The notes beneath the pieces are model-generated. The model was not told the DNA's origin and searched no databases. It saw only the letters and a list, made by a program, of their open reading frames with translations. A program made the translations under genes and the position numbers. From Acidobacteriota bacterium (GTDB lineage: Bacteria; Acidobacteriota; Thermoanaerobaculia; UBA5066; Gp7-AA6), in assembly GCA_027307335.1 (NCBI GenBank), contig DAHUXD010000018.1, positions 1 to 64,000 of the forward strand: a stretch of DNA of 64,000 bases, in the 5' to 3' direction. Of this stretch, positions 45,219-53,227 are shown piece after piece. The stretch's first letter is position 1. Every line of letters starts with the position of its first letter.

Positions 45219-46675
45219 GGCTGCTCCGGTCGGGCGGCGGCGCCCGTGATCTCCGCGGCGCGCGGAAGGAGGGCGCCGGTCGCGTGCGCGAGCTGCGCCA
45301 TGGCGAGGAACCACAGGGAGCGCGCCTGGACCTCCTCGGCGCGCGCCGAGGCGAGGGACGCCTGCGTCGTCAGCAGGTCGAGGATCGAGCCGACGCCCGC
45401 CTTGTACCGTCCGTCCGCGACGTCGGCGGACTGCGTCGCGCTCGCGAGCAGGTCCCGCGTCGTGTGCACGCGCTGGGTGGCGGTCTTCATCGCGTAGTAG
45501 CTCGACCACACGTCGAGGATGATCTGGTCCTCGACGCGCTCCGAATCGGCGCTCGCGGCCTCGGCCTCCTCCTTCGCCTTCTGAGTGCGGTAGGCGACGT
45601 CGAAGCCGGTGAAGACGGGGATGCGCAGGAGCAACAGGGCCGAGTAGTTCGACGCGATGGCGTCCGGGCCCGGCCTCCAGAGAAAAGTCTTCCCGAGGGT
45701 CCCGACGGTCGAGAGTTTCGGCAGCCCCTCGGACTGGACGGACCGAATCTTGCTCTGCGCCGCGAGGGCCGTGAACCGGCTCGCGGCGAGGTCCGGCCTC
45801 GCCTCGACCGCCTTCGCGATCAGGTCGTCGACCGTCTTCTGGACCATGTCGAGCGGGAGCTCGGAAGGCAGATCGCCCACGTCGACCGGCAGGTTCGCCG
45901 GAACGCCCACCGCCGTCGCGAGCGCTCCGCGGATGATCTGAACCTGCCCCTGCGTGTCCTGCAGATCGAGCTCGGCCTGCGAGACGGACGTCTTCGCCTG
46001 GAGGACGTCGGCGATCGTCGCCACTCCGGCGCGGTGGCGCTCCTCCGCGGAATCGAGGCTCCGGCGAGCCTCGTCGAGGCTCGCCTGCCGCGCGATCGCG
46101 AGCGCCTTCGCGTTTAAGTACTGGTAGTAGGCCTGCGCGATCGTCAGCACGACGTCCTGAATCGCCGCGTTGTGCGTCCAGTTGGCGGCGTAGAGAGCCC
46201 GCGTCGCCTGTTCGACGTCCGCCTGCCGTCCGCCCGAGTCGACGATGAGCCACGTCCCGGTGAGCGAGGGACCATACGTGGTGTCGAGGATCGAGAGAAA
46301 GCCGGGCCCGTTGGCGAACGGCTGCTTCTGGCGCAGGAGCTGCCCGTCGGCTTCGAGGGTCGGGAAGTAGGGGGCGCGCTTCGATCCGACCTCCGCCGCC
46401 GCCGCGCGCGCCGACGCCCACGCGGCCCGCGTGACGGGGTTCGCGTGGAGCCCGACGTCGACGAGCTGCGCGAGCGAGAGCGTCGTGCCGGGCTTCAAGT
46501 ACTCCTCGGGCACGACGGGCGCGGACTTCTCGACGGGGGAGGGCGGCATCGCGGCCTTCGCGGGCGGGGACCACGGCTGCGCGGGCTCGGGGGACACCGC
46601 GTTCTTCACCGTCCTCTCCGGAATCGCGGTGCAGCCCGCGGCGGCGAGCAGAGTGATCGCCACGAGCGCCCTCAT
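45215..46675 (-). CDS. Outer-membrane efflux channel (TolC/NodT family), lipoprotein
   Basis: A 486-residue outer-membrane factor with lipobox LLAAAGC and two OEP repeats, each with long periplasmic helices (ARQASLDEARRSLDSAEERH; ADVADGRYKAGVGSILDLLT). The SILDLLTTQASLASARAE segment near the C terminus is typical. It forms the trimeric exit duct for the coupled RND pump. Its start overlaps the stop of the TetR gene by ATGA. Confidence 0.94.
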   Translation of the reverse strand: MRALVAITLLAAAGCTAIPERTVKNAVSPEPAQPWSPPAKAAMPPSPVEKSAPVVPEEYLKPGTTLSLAQLVDVGLHANPVTRAAWASARAAAAEVGSKRAPYFPTLEADGQLLRQKQPFANGPGFLSILDTTYGPSLTGTWLIVDSGGRQADVEQATRALYAANWTHNAAIQDVVLTIAQAYYQYLNAKALAIARQASLDEARRSLDSAEERHRAGVATIADVLQAKTSVSQAELDLQDTQGQVQIIRGALATAVGVPANLPVDVGDLPSELPLDMVQKTVDDLIAKAVEARPDLAASRFTALAAQSKIRSVQSEGLPKLSTVGTLGKTFLWRPGPDAIASNYSALLLLRIPVFTGFDVAYRTQKAKEEAEAASADSERVEDQIILDVWSSYYAMKTATQRVHTTRDLLASATQSADVADGRYKAGVGSILDLLTTQASLASARAEEVQARSLWFLAMAQLAHATGALLPRAAEITGAAARPEQP

Positions 46676-47262
46676 GCCGTCTCCGGCTCGGCCCTCCGGC
46701 CGGCGCCCTGCACGAACACGCTGATGAGCTGGCCGACGAGGTCCTCGAGGCGATCGGACGACGTGTGGAAGAGGTTCATCGAGCGCACCATGCCGAGGAA
46801 GAGGTCGGCGCCGATGCGGGCGTCGATGCCGCGGAACTCCCGTCGCTCGATGCCGGCGAGGATCGCCTCCTGCACCACGCGGAGAATCGGTTCGCGCCGC
46901 TTGATGAGCTCGACCTCGAGCGCCGGGAAACGCTCGTCGCGCTGGAAGAACGGCAGGAGGTAACGCCGCTCCCAGAAACGGCCGAGGATCAGGGTCGCGA
47001 TCGCCTCGAGCTTCCGGGCGGCGGACGCCTCGGCGCGGGAGACCTGCTCCAGCTCCGAGGCGAGCCCCTCCACGACGTGGACGACCGTCGCGAAGTAGAG
47101 GTCCTCCTTCGTCTCGAAGTAGCGGTAGATCGTGCCCTTGCCGATGCCGGCGTCCGAGGCGATCGAGTCGATCAGGACCTCGTGGAACGGCCGCGCGGCG
47201 AAGACCCGCGACGCGGCATCCAGGATCGCGAGCTCTTTGGTCTGTGTCTTCAGTCGTGCCAT
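46672..47262 (-). CDS. TetR-family repressor of the RND operon
   Basis: A 196-residue regulator with N-terminal HTH (IDSIASDAGIGKGTIYRYFETKEDLYF) and a helical ligand domain with LILGRFWERRYLLPFFQRDE. First gene of the efflux operon, so probably autoregulated and released by pump substrates. The palindrome ACTGACCGGTCAGT lies 16 bp upstream of its ATG, an ideal place for its operator. A second TetR gene is divergent across 142 bp. Confidence 0.93.
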   Translation of the reverse strand: MARLKTQTKELAILDAASRVFAARPFHEVLIDSIASDAGIGKGTIYRYFETKEDLYFATVVHVVEGLASELEQVSRAEASAARKLEAIATLILGRFWERRYLLPFFQRDERFPALEVELIKRREPILRVVQEAILAGIERREFRGIDARIGADLFLGMVRSMNLFHTSSDRLEDLVGQLISVFVQGAGRRAEPETA

Positions 47263-47277
47263 CTCTTAAATTCCGGT

Positions 47278-47291
47278 ACTGACCGGTCAGT
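47278..47291. promoter_or_regulatory. Palindromic operator, proximal to efflux tetR
   Basis: ACTGACCGGTCAGT is a perfect 14-bp palindrome of the TGACCGGTCA class used by AcrR-type TetR repressors. It lies directly before the efflux-operon TetR start codon. Confidence 0.7.
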
Positions 47292-47319
47292 TCTATGTCT
47301 TACGGGGTTCGAAGGACAG

Positions 47320-47335
47320 GAGTTTTCGAAAACTC
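47320..47335. promoter_or_regulatory. 16-bp palindrome in divergent tetR region
   Basis: GAGTTTTCGAAAACTC is a perfect 16-bp palindrome midway between the two tetR genes. It could be a further regulator site or part of a promoter; no owner can be assigned. Confidence 0.5.
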
Positions 47336-47373
47336 GAAAAACTGTTGCTCCCAGAATAGAACCTCAGTAGATT

Positions 47374-47390
47374 ACTTAACGTAGTTAAGT
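47374..47390. promoter_or_regulatory. Inverted-repeat operator, proximal to second tetR
   Basis: ACTTAAC-GTA-GTTAAGT is a perfect 7-bp inverted repeat 14 bp before the start of the second TetR gene and differs in sequence from the site near the first one, so each regulator probably has its own operator. Confidence 0.65.
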
Positions 47391-47404
47391 TTTGGAGGCT
47401 CGTT

Positions 47405-48040
47405 TTGGGAACCGTTCAGAGACGCGAACGCGAGAAACAGGAGCTGCGGGGCCGGATCCTCGACGCCGCCCGCGAGCTCTTCGTCGAGCAGGGCTTCGAC
47501 GCCGTCACGATGCGCAAGATCGCCGAGCGGATCGAGTACTCGCCGACGGCCATCTATTTCCACTTCCGCGACAAGCAGACGCTCCTGCGCGAGCTCTGCG
47601 ACGGCGATTTCGGTGCCCTGGCCGGGGAGTTCCAGAAGATCGCCGCGATCGCCGATCCGATCGAACGGCTGCGGGAGATCGGGCGGGCGTACGTCGGCTT
47701 CGCGCTTTCCTGCCCGAACCATTACCGGCTGATGTTCATGACGCCGAAGCCCCTCGGCATCTGCGCCGCGGACAGCCGGATCGCGCGGGGCAATCCCGAG
47801 GAGGACGCTTACGCCTTCCTGCGCGCGACCGTCGCGGAGGCGATCGAGGCGGGGCGGCTCCGCCCCGACCTCCACGACGCGGACCTCGTCTCGCAGATGG
47901 TCTGGGCGGGCACGCACGGCGTCGTCTCGCTCCAGATCGCCAAGAAGGACGACGACTGGGTCGACTGGCGCGACGCGAAGACGACGGCCCACGAGCTGAT
48001 CGAGGTCATGATCCGCGGCCTCGTCCGCGACCGGAACTGA
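47405..48040 (+). CDS. TetR-family regulator of the ABC exporter
   Basis: A 211-residue regulator: HTH VTMRKIAERIEYSPTAIYFHFRDKQ and a C-terminal TetR_C-type domain (MVWAGTHGVVSLQIAKKDDD). The TTG start is supported by GGAGG 6 bp upstream. It is followed 2 bp later by the ABC permease gene, so it likely governs that exporter operon. Divergent from the RND-operon tetR. Confidence 0.9.
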   Translation: MGTVQRREREKQELRGRILDAARELFVEQGFDAVTMRKIAERIEYSPTAIYFHFRDKQTLLRELCDGDFGALAGEFQKIAAIADPIERLREIGRAYVGFALSCPNHYRLMFMTPKPLGICAADSRIARGNPEEDAYAFLRATVAEAIEAGRLRPDLHDADLVSQMVWAGTHGVVSLQIAKKDDDWVDWRDAKTTAHELIEVMIRGLVRDRN

Positions 48041-48042
48041 CC

Positions 48043-49170
48043 ATGGTCGACCTCGCGACGAAGAGCCTCCTCCACGACCGCCTGCGCTTCCTGATCACCG
48101 TTTCGGGCGTCGCCTTCGCGGTCACGCTCGTGTTCGTGCAGGTGGGCCTCTTCCTGGGTCTCCTCGACAACGCGTCGGTCACGATCGAGCACATCTCCGC
48201 GGACCTGTGGGTGACGTCGCGCAACACGCCGAACGTCGACTTCGCGCACACCTTCCCCGAGACCGCCGTGCAGCGGGTGCGTTCGGTGCCCGGCGTCGCG
48301 GCGGCGGACAACCTGATCGTCTGGTTCATGACGGTGAACCTGCCCTCGGGCGCGCAGGAGGGCACGCTCGCCTACGCGCTCTCGGACTTCCGCCGCTGGA
48401 ACATTCCCTGGAACGTCGAGTCGGGCGACGTCGACGACTTGAAGCGCGGCCAGTACCTCTTCCTCGACGGCTCCGCCGTCAAGCGCTACGGCCCGTTCGC
48501 CGTCGGCGAGTACCGCGAGATCCTCGGCCAGCGGATGAAGATCATCGGAAGGACCCGGGACGCGCTCTCCTTCACGACCACGCCGATCTCGTTTCTCGAC
48601 TTCGATCGCGCGCAGAAGCTGTCGCCGGACCTCCTGAAGAACCGGACCACCTACGTCCTCGTGAAGCTCGCGCCCGGCGCGGACGCTGCGGCGGTCAAGG
48701 CCGAGATCGCGCGCCGCCTGCCGTACAACGACGTCTACACGAAGAAGGAGTGGGCCGCGCGCTCCCGCCGCTACTGGGTGCAGTCGACCGGCATCGGACT
48801 CAACATGTACATCACGGTCTTCCTCGGGTGCCTCGTCGGCATCGTCGTCGTCGCCCAGACGCTCTACACCTCCACGATGGAACACATCAAGGAGTTCGGC
48901 ACCGTCAAGGCGATCGGCGGCGGCAACCTCGACATCTACCGGATTCTCGGCAAGCAGGCGACCATCGCGGGCGTCGCCGGATTCGTGCTCGGCGCGCTGA
49001 TGGCGTTCGCGTTGCGGCCGGCGATCGCGAAGATCGACCTGAAGCTGATCATCACGCCGGTCTTCGCGGCGATCGTGTTCGCCGGCTCGGTCGTCATGTG
49101 CCTCGCGGCCGCGATGATCTCGTTCCGCAAGGTCGCCTCGATCGATCCGGCGCTGGTCTTCCGGGCCTGA
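48043..49170 (+). CDS. ABC exporter permease (DevC/MacB-FtsX type)
   Basis: A 375-residue permease: one N-terminal helix (FLITVSGVAFAVTLVFVQVG), a large periplasmic MacB-like domain (about 50-255), then three helices and the coupling segment YTSTMEHIKEFGTVKAIGGG before TM2, characteristic of FtsX-like transporters. Shares the DevC arrangement of cyanobacterial glycolipid exporters. With the ATPase and adaptor downstream it should push a substrate from the periplasm outward with ATP energy. Substrate unknown. Confidence 0.92.
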   Translation: MVDLATKSLLHDRLRFLITVSGVAFAVTLVFVQVGLFLGLLDNASVTIEHISADLWVTSRNTPNVDFAHTFPETAVQRVRSVPGVAAADNLIVWFMTVNLPSGAQEGTLAYALSDFRRWNIPWNVESGDVDDLKRGQYLFLDGSAVKRYGPFAVGEYREILGQRMKIIGRTRDALSFTTTPISFLDFDRAQKLSPDLLKNRTTYVLVKLAPGADAAAVKAEIARRLPYNDVYTKKEWAARSRRYWVQSTGIGLNMYITVFLGCLVGIVVVAQTLYTSTMEHIKEFGTVKAIGGGNLDIYRILGKQATIAGVAGFVLGALMAFALRPAIAKIDLKLIITPVFAAIVFAGSVVMCLAAAMISFRKVASIDPALVFRA

Positions 49171-49183
49171 GATGGGAGCGGCG

Positions 49184-49948
49184 ATGAGGGTCCTCGAGGC
49201 GATGGACGTGACCAAGGACTACGAGGAGGGCCACGAGCGCGTGGCCGTCCTCCACGGCGTGTCGCTCGCCCTCGAGCGCGGCGAGATCGTCGCGCTCGAG
49301 GGGCCGTCCGGCTCGGGCAAGACCACGCTCCTGTCGATCCTCGGCTGCATCCTGACGGCGTCGTCCGGCCGCGTGGTCGTCGACGGCGAGCCGGTCGATC
49401 CCGCGAACCGCTCGCGCCTGCCGGAGATCCGCCGCCGCTCGATCGGCTTCGTGTTCCAGCAGTTCAACCTCTTCCCGTCGCTCACCGCGGTCGAGAACGT
49501 CGAGTACGCGCTGAACGTCAAGGGCGCGAAGGGAGCCGCTGCCCGCAGTGAGGCCGAGCGCGTGCTCGACGCCGTCGGCCTCTCGGACCGCCGCGATTTC
49601 CTGCCGCGCGACCTCTCGGGCGGCCAGAAGCAGCGCATCGCGATCGCGCGGGCGCTCGCGGGCCGCGCGCCGATCCTCCTCGCCGACGAGCCGACCGCGA
49701 ACCTCGACTCCCACATCGGCGCGCAGATCCTCGAGATGTTCCGCTCGCTCGCGAAAAAAGAGAACCGTGCCCTCTTCATCGTCACCCACGACCCGAAGGT
49801 GCGCTCGATCAGCGACCGCGTCCTGCAGATCCGGGACGGACGGGTCGCCGCCGGCGAATCCGAGACGGTAGGGGCGGCCCTTGCGGCCGCCCGCGGGCGG
49901 GGACAAGCCCCGCCCCTACCGATGACGCGTTCTTCCGCCGCCCTCTGA
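49184..49948 (+). CDS. ABC exporter ATPase (DevA/LolD/MacB type)
   Basis: A 254-residue ATPase with Walker A GPSGSGKTT near 42, Q-loop FVFQQFNLFPS, signature LSGGQKQRIAIA, Walker B ILLADEPT and switch His in FIVTHDPK. The ATG at 49184 is favoured by GGGAG 5 bp before it; 49172 is possible. The last 25 residues (VGAALAAARGRGQAPPLP...) are encoded by a dispersed repeat inserted at the 3' end, so the natural C terminus has been replaced or extended. Partner of the preceding permease. Confidence 0.93.
   Translation: MRVLEAMDVTKDYEEGHERVAVLHGVSLALERGEIVALEGPSGSGKTTLLSILGCILTASSGRVVVDGEPVDPANRSRLPEIRRRSIGFVFQQFNLFPSLTAVENVEYALNVKGAKGAAARSEAERVLDAVGLSDRRDFLPRDLSGGQKQRIAIARALAGRAPILLADEPTANLDSHIGAQILEMFRSLAKKENRALFIVTHDPKVRSISDRVLQIRDGRVAAGESETVGAALAAARGRGQAPPLPMTRSSAAL
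49867..49920. repeat. Dispersed palindromic repeat inside a coding region
   Basis: GGTAGGGGCGG (49867-49877) and CCGCCCCTACC (49910-49920) are 11-bp terminal inverted repeats; inside is a second hairpin GGCGGGG-ACAAG-CCCCGCC. Minus-strand translation gives VGAGLVPARGRPQGPPLP, a well-known signature of a common high-GC intergenic repeat. Here it encodes the C-terminal residues of the ABC ATPase. Confidence 0.8.
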
Positions 49949-49960
49949 TCAGGAGGTCCC

Positions 49961-50866
49961 ATGTCGAAGAATCTCTGGAATCGCCTTCTCTGGCCCGTCC
50001 TGGCCGTCGGCCTCCTCGCCGTGGCCGCCCTGCAGGCACGGGCGGCCTCCCGTCCGTCCCGGAGGGCCGTTTCCGCCTCTCCGGCGGCCTCCGGGGCCGC
50101 CCGGGACCGAGTCGCGGCCGAGGGGCGGGTCGTCGCCTATCCCGGCGCCGAGGTCGTCGTCGGAACCGATCTGGCCGGAACGCTCGTACAGATGAGAGTG
50201 GAGGAGAAGCAGCCGGTCCGGAGAGGCGAGCTTCTGGCGGAGCTGCGCTCCGACGACCGGCGGGCCGAGCTGAACGAGGCGAGGGCCCGCGTCGCCGAGG
50301 CGGACGCCGAGATCCGGCTCGCGGAGGCCGACCTCGAGCGCGCCCGCTCGCTCTGGGAGAAGGAGGTCGGTTCCCGGCAGGCACTCGATAAGGCCGAACG
50401 GGACCTCCAGACCGCGCGCGCCCGCCGCGAGACCGCGCGGGCGACGGCCGACCGGCTCGACGCCGTCCTGGCGAAGACGCGGATCCTCTGTCCGATCGAC
50501 GGCGTCGTGATCGCGCGCCACGCGCAGGCGGGCGAGACGCTCGAGTCGGGCCAGAAGATCGTCACGGTCGCGGATCTCTCGAAGACCCGCGTCGAGGCCG
50601 AGCTCGACGAGTTCGACGCGGGGCGCGTCGCGCTCGGCGACGGCGTCCGCGTGTCGGCCGAGGGCTGGGACGGAGGGTGGCGCGGCCGTGTCGAGGAGAT
50701 CCCGGATTCCGTCGTCGGGCGTCGCCTGAAGCCGCAGGACCCCGGCAAGCCGGAGGACACGCGCGTGCTCCTCGTGAAGGTCGCCCTGCTCGAGCCGACG
50801 CCGCTGAAGCTCGGCCAGCGCGTGGAGATTTCGATCGACAGGCCCGAGGGCGGGAGGACGAGATGA
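49961..50866 (+). CDS. Periplasmic adaptor of ABC exporter (DevB/HlyD type)
   Basis: A 301-residue membrane-fusion protein with an N-terminal anchor (LLWPVLAVGLLAVAALQA), lipoyl half-motifs (EVVVGTDLAGTLVQMRVEE; ILCPIDGVVIARHAQAGETL), a coiled-coil hairpin (about 90-170) and a beta-barrel. AGGAGG precedes the ATG. It should join the DevC-like permease to an outer-membrane channel; none is encoded here, so a TolC from elsewhere, perhaps the one in the divergent operon, would be needed. Overlaps the kinase gene by ATGA. Confidence 0.92.
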   Translation: MSKNLWNRLLWPVLAVGLLAVAALQARAASRPSRRAVSASPAASGAARDRVAAEGRVVAYPGAEVVVGTDLAGTLVQMRVEEKQPVRRGELLAELRSDDRRAELNEARARVAEADAEIRLAEADLERARSLWEKEVGSRQALDKAERDLQTARARRETARATADRLDAVLAKTRILCPIDGVVIARHAQAGETLESGQKIVTVADLSKTRVEAELDEFDAGRVALGDGVRVSAEGWDGGWRGRVEEIPDSVVGRRLKPQDPGKPEDTRVLLVKVALLEPTPLKLGQRVEISIDRPEGGRTR

Positions 50867-52434
50867 GTCTGGACAGAATCGGCCGGGTCCAGTGCCGGGG
50901 CGCGGACTGTTTCGGCGAGGCGCCGCGATCGGGCTCCTCCGGGGAGCGCGACTTCCTCTCGGAGCGCCTGTCCCTGTACGGGCGCGCGGTGTTCTTCGCG
51001 TCGGGCAGCTTCGTCCTGGCGGGTTTCTTCATCTACTCGCTCTGGCCCGTGGCCGGACAGCCCGCCCCGTCCCTGGCGCATCCGACGATGCTGTTTCACC
51101 TGGCGGCGATCACGATCTTCCTGCTGATGTGGCTCGCCGCCCGGCAGTCCGGTCTCTCGGAGCGCGCCCTGCGGCGCCTCGATGCCGGCGGCACGGTCCT
51201 CGGAATCCTTCTTCACGTCGGGATGACGGCGAACATGCCGGCCGCCTGGCGTCCGGAGATGCTCGCGCTCTTGATCGCCAACGCGATCCTGCTCTACCGC
51301 GCCGCCACGGTGCCGAGCCCTCCGCGCCGGACGGCCGTCGTCTCGGCGCTCTCCGCCCTGCCGATTCCGGTCATGGCCTACGTCCTCTACGGCGAGGCCG
51401 CGGCGAGGCCGATCTCCCGGGGCGCCGCCGTGGCCTGGTCCCTGATGTGGGCGCTGCTCGGGATCGTTCTGTCGACGATCGTCTCCCTCATCACCTTTCG
51501 CCTGCGGACGAGCGTCGTGCGCAACCGGCAGCTCGGCCAGTACCGGCTGACCGAGAAGCTCGGCGAGGGCGGAATGGGCGTCGTGTACCGCGCCGAGCAC
51601 GAGATGCTCCGCCGGCCCACCGCGATCAAGCTGCTGCCGCCGGGGCGCGCCGGCGAGGAGGGCCTGAAGCGCTTCGAGCGCGAGGTGCAGCTGACCGCGC
51701 GCCTGACGAGTCCGCACACCATCTCGATCTACGACTACGGCCGCACGCCGGACGGCCTCTTCTACTACGTCATGGAGTACCTCGACGGCGTCGACCTCGA
51801 GACGCTCGTCAGCGAGTCCGGCCCGGTGGCGCCCGCGCGCGCGGTGCGCGTGCTCCGCCAGGTCTGCGAGGCGCTCGCCGAGGCGCACGGGATCGGTCTG
51901 ATCCACCGCGACATCAAGCCGGCGAACATCCTGCTCTGCGAGCGCGGGGGCTCTCCGGACATCGCGAAGGTCGTGGACTTCGGTCTCGTCAAGGACCTCA
52001 CGGATTCCGACGAAGCGAACGTGACGAGCGAGGACGTGCTGCACGGCACGCCGCAGTACATGGCGCCGGAGGCCATCCGGGATTCGCGGAGCGCGGACCC
52101 TCGGAGCGACCTCTACGCCGTCGGCGCGGTGGCCTATTACCTGCTGACGGGGACGCCCGTCTTCTCGGGACGCGGGGCGCTCGAGACGATCCACCATCAC
52201 CTGCAGACGGCGCCCGAGCCGCTCTCGAAGCGCCTCGGACGCGCGGTGCCGCCGGAGCTCGAGAATCTCGTGCTGTCCTGTCTCGCGAAGGACCCCGCCG
52301 AGCGCCCCGAGAGCGCGCGGGCGCTCGCGAAGGCGTTCGCCGCTTGCCCCGGCGTGCCGGCGTGGAACGAGAGCGAGGCGGAGGGCTGGTGGCGCGAGCG
52401 CGCGCGGCGCAAGGCGGCCGCGAAGACCGCGTAA
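50863..52434 (+). CDS. Polytopic membrane Ser/Thr protein kinase
   Basis: A 523-residue kinase whose order is reversed compared with the propeller kinases: about six hydrophobic helices occupy residues 40-215 and the kinase domain is C-terminal (227-490), with GEGGMGVVYRAEH, AIKLLPPG, HRDIKPANILL, VVDFGLVKDL and APE in YMAPEAIRD. A short N-terminal CRGADC could bind metal. The start overlaps the adaptor stop (ATGA), tying it to the ABC exporter; it may regulate or sense export. Regulator link is inference. Confidence 0.92.
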   Translation: MSLDRIGRVQCRGADCFGEAPRSGSSGERDFLSERLSLYGRAVFFASGSFVLAGFFIYSLWPVAGQPAPSLAHPTMLFHLAAITIFLLMWLAARQSGLSERALRRLDAGGTVLGILLHVGMTANMPAAWRPEMLALLIANAILLYRAATVPSPPRRTAVVSALSALPIPVMAYVLYGEAAARPISRGAAVAWSLMWALLGIVLSTIVSLITFRLRTSVVRNRQLGQYRLTEKLGEGGMGVVYRAEHEMLRRPTAIKLLPPGRAGEEGLKRFEREVQLTARLTSPHTISIYDYGRTPDGLFYYVMEYLDGVDLETLVSESGPVAPARAVRVLRQVCEALAEAHGIGLIHRDIKPANILLCERGGSPDIAKVVDFGLVKDLTDSDEANVTSEDVLHGTPQYMAPEAIRDSRSADPRSDLYAVGAVAYYLLTGTPVFSGRGALETIHHHLQTAPEPLSKRLGRAVPPELENLVLSCLAKDPAERPESARALAKAFAACPGVPAWNESEAEGWWRERARRKAAAKTA

Positions 52435-52495
52435 GACGCGGGCGCGAAGACCGCCCGGGAGACGCCCGGCGCCGCGTCCGCGTTACGATCCGAGG

Positions 52496-53227
52496 GTGAG
52501 CCGGGCCCGCCTCCTCGAGCGCGTCCTCTGGACGCTCGGAATCCTTCTCATCGCCGTCTGGGCGGCGTGGAAGCTCGACGCGTTTCTCGGACACCGGCGC
52601 GACCTCGCGCGCTTCGAGGCGGCGAAGCGGGCCACGGCGGCCGCCGGGAAACCCGCGGTGCCACCCCCGGCCGTCCCTCCCCCGTCGGTGTCACTGCCGC
52701 CGCCGCCCGTTCCGACCCTGCGGGAGCCGACGGCTCACGACTACGCGCTCTGGTCGAAGGAGCGCGTCAAGGCGTACGAGGAGTCGCTCGCGCAGGCCGC
52801 GTCGGCGCCGCTCGGCATCCTCCGGATCCCGAAGATCGGGCTCGAGGTCGCCGTCCTCGAAGGCACCGACGACCTCACGCTCAATCGCGCCGTCGGCCAC
52901 ATCGAGGACACGGCGAGGCCGGGCGAGCCGGGCAACGTCGGCATCGCGGGGCACCGCGACGGCTACTTCCGGGGCTTGAAGGAGATCGCGAAGGGCGACA
53001 CGATGGAGATCGAGACGCTCTCCGGCGTCGACACCTACCGCATCACCGACATCTGGATCGTCAAGCCCGAGGACGTGCAGGTGCTCGAGCCGACGCCGCA
53101 GCCGTCCGTGACGCTCGTCGCCTGCTACCCCTTCTACTTCGTGGGCCACGCGCCGCAGCGCTACATCGTGCGCGGCGTCCGCGAGTCGCGCGCGACCTCG
53201 AGCCAGGTCGCGGCCGCGGCGCCTTGA
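52496..53227 (+). CDS. Sortase (class D-like)
   Basis: A 243-residue transpeptidase with one N-terminal membrane anchor (VLWTLGILLIAVWAAWKLDA), a Pro-rich stalk and a sortase barrel. The triad is visible: His in GIAGHRDGYF (about 153), Cys in LVACYPFYF (about 210) and Arg in APQRYIVRG (about 222). Enzymes of this group occur in Gram-negative phyla, usually with a single LPxTG-type substrate, often with a VIT/VWA domain; none is in this window. GTG start without a Shine-Dalgarno; TACGAT ends 6 bp upstream. Its stop overlaps the MFS gene. Confidence 0.92.
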   Translation: MSRARLLERVLWTLGILLIAVWAAWKLDAFLGHRRDLARFEAAKRATAAAGKPAVPPPAVPPPSVSLPPPPVPTLREPTAHDYALWSKERVKAYEESLAQAASAPLGILRIPKIGLEVAVLEGTDDLTLNRAVGHIEDTARPGEPGNVGIAGHRDGYFRGLKEIAKGDTMEIETLSGVDTYRITDIWIVKPEDVQVLEPTPQPSVTLVACYPFYFVGHAPQRYIVRGVRESRATSSQVAAAAP

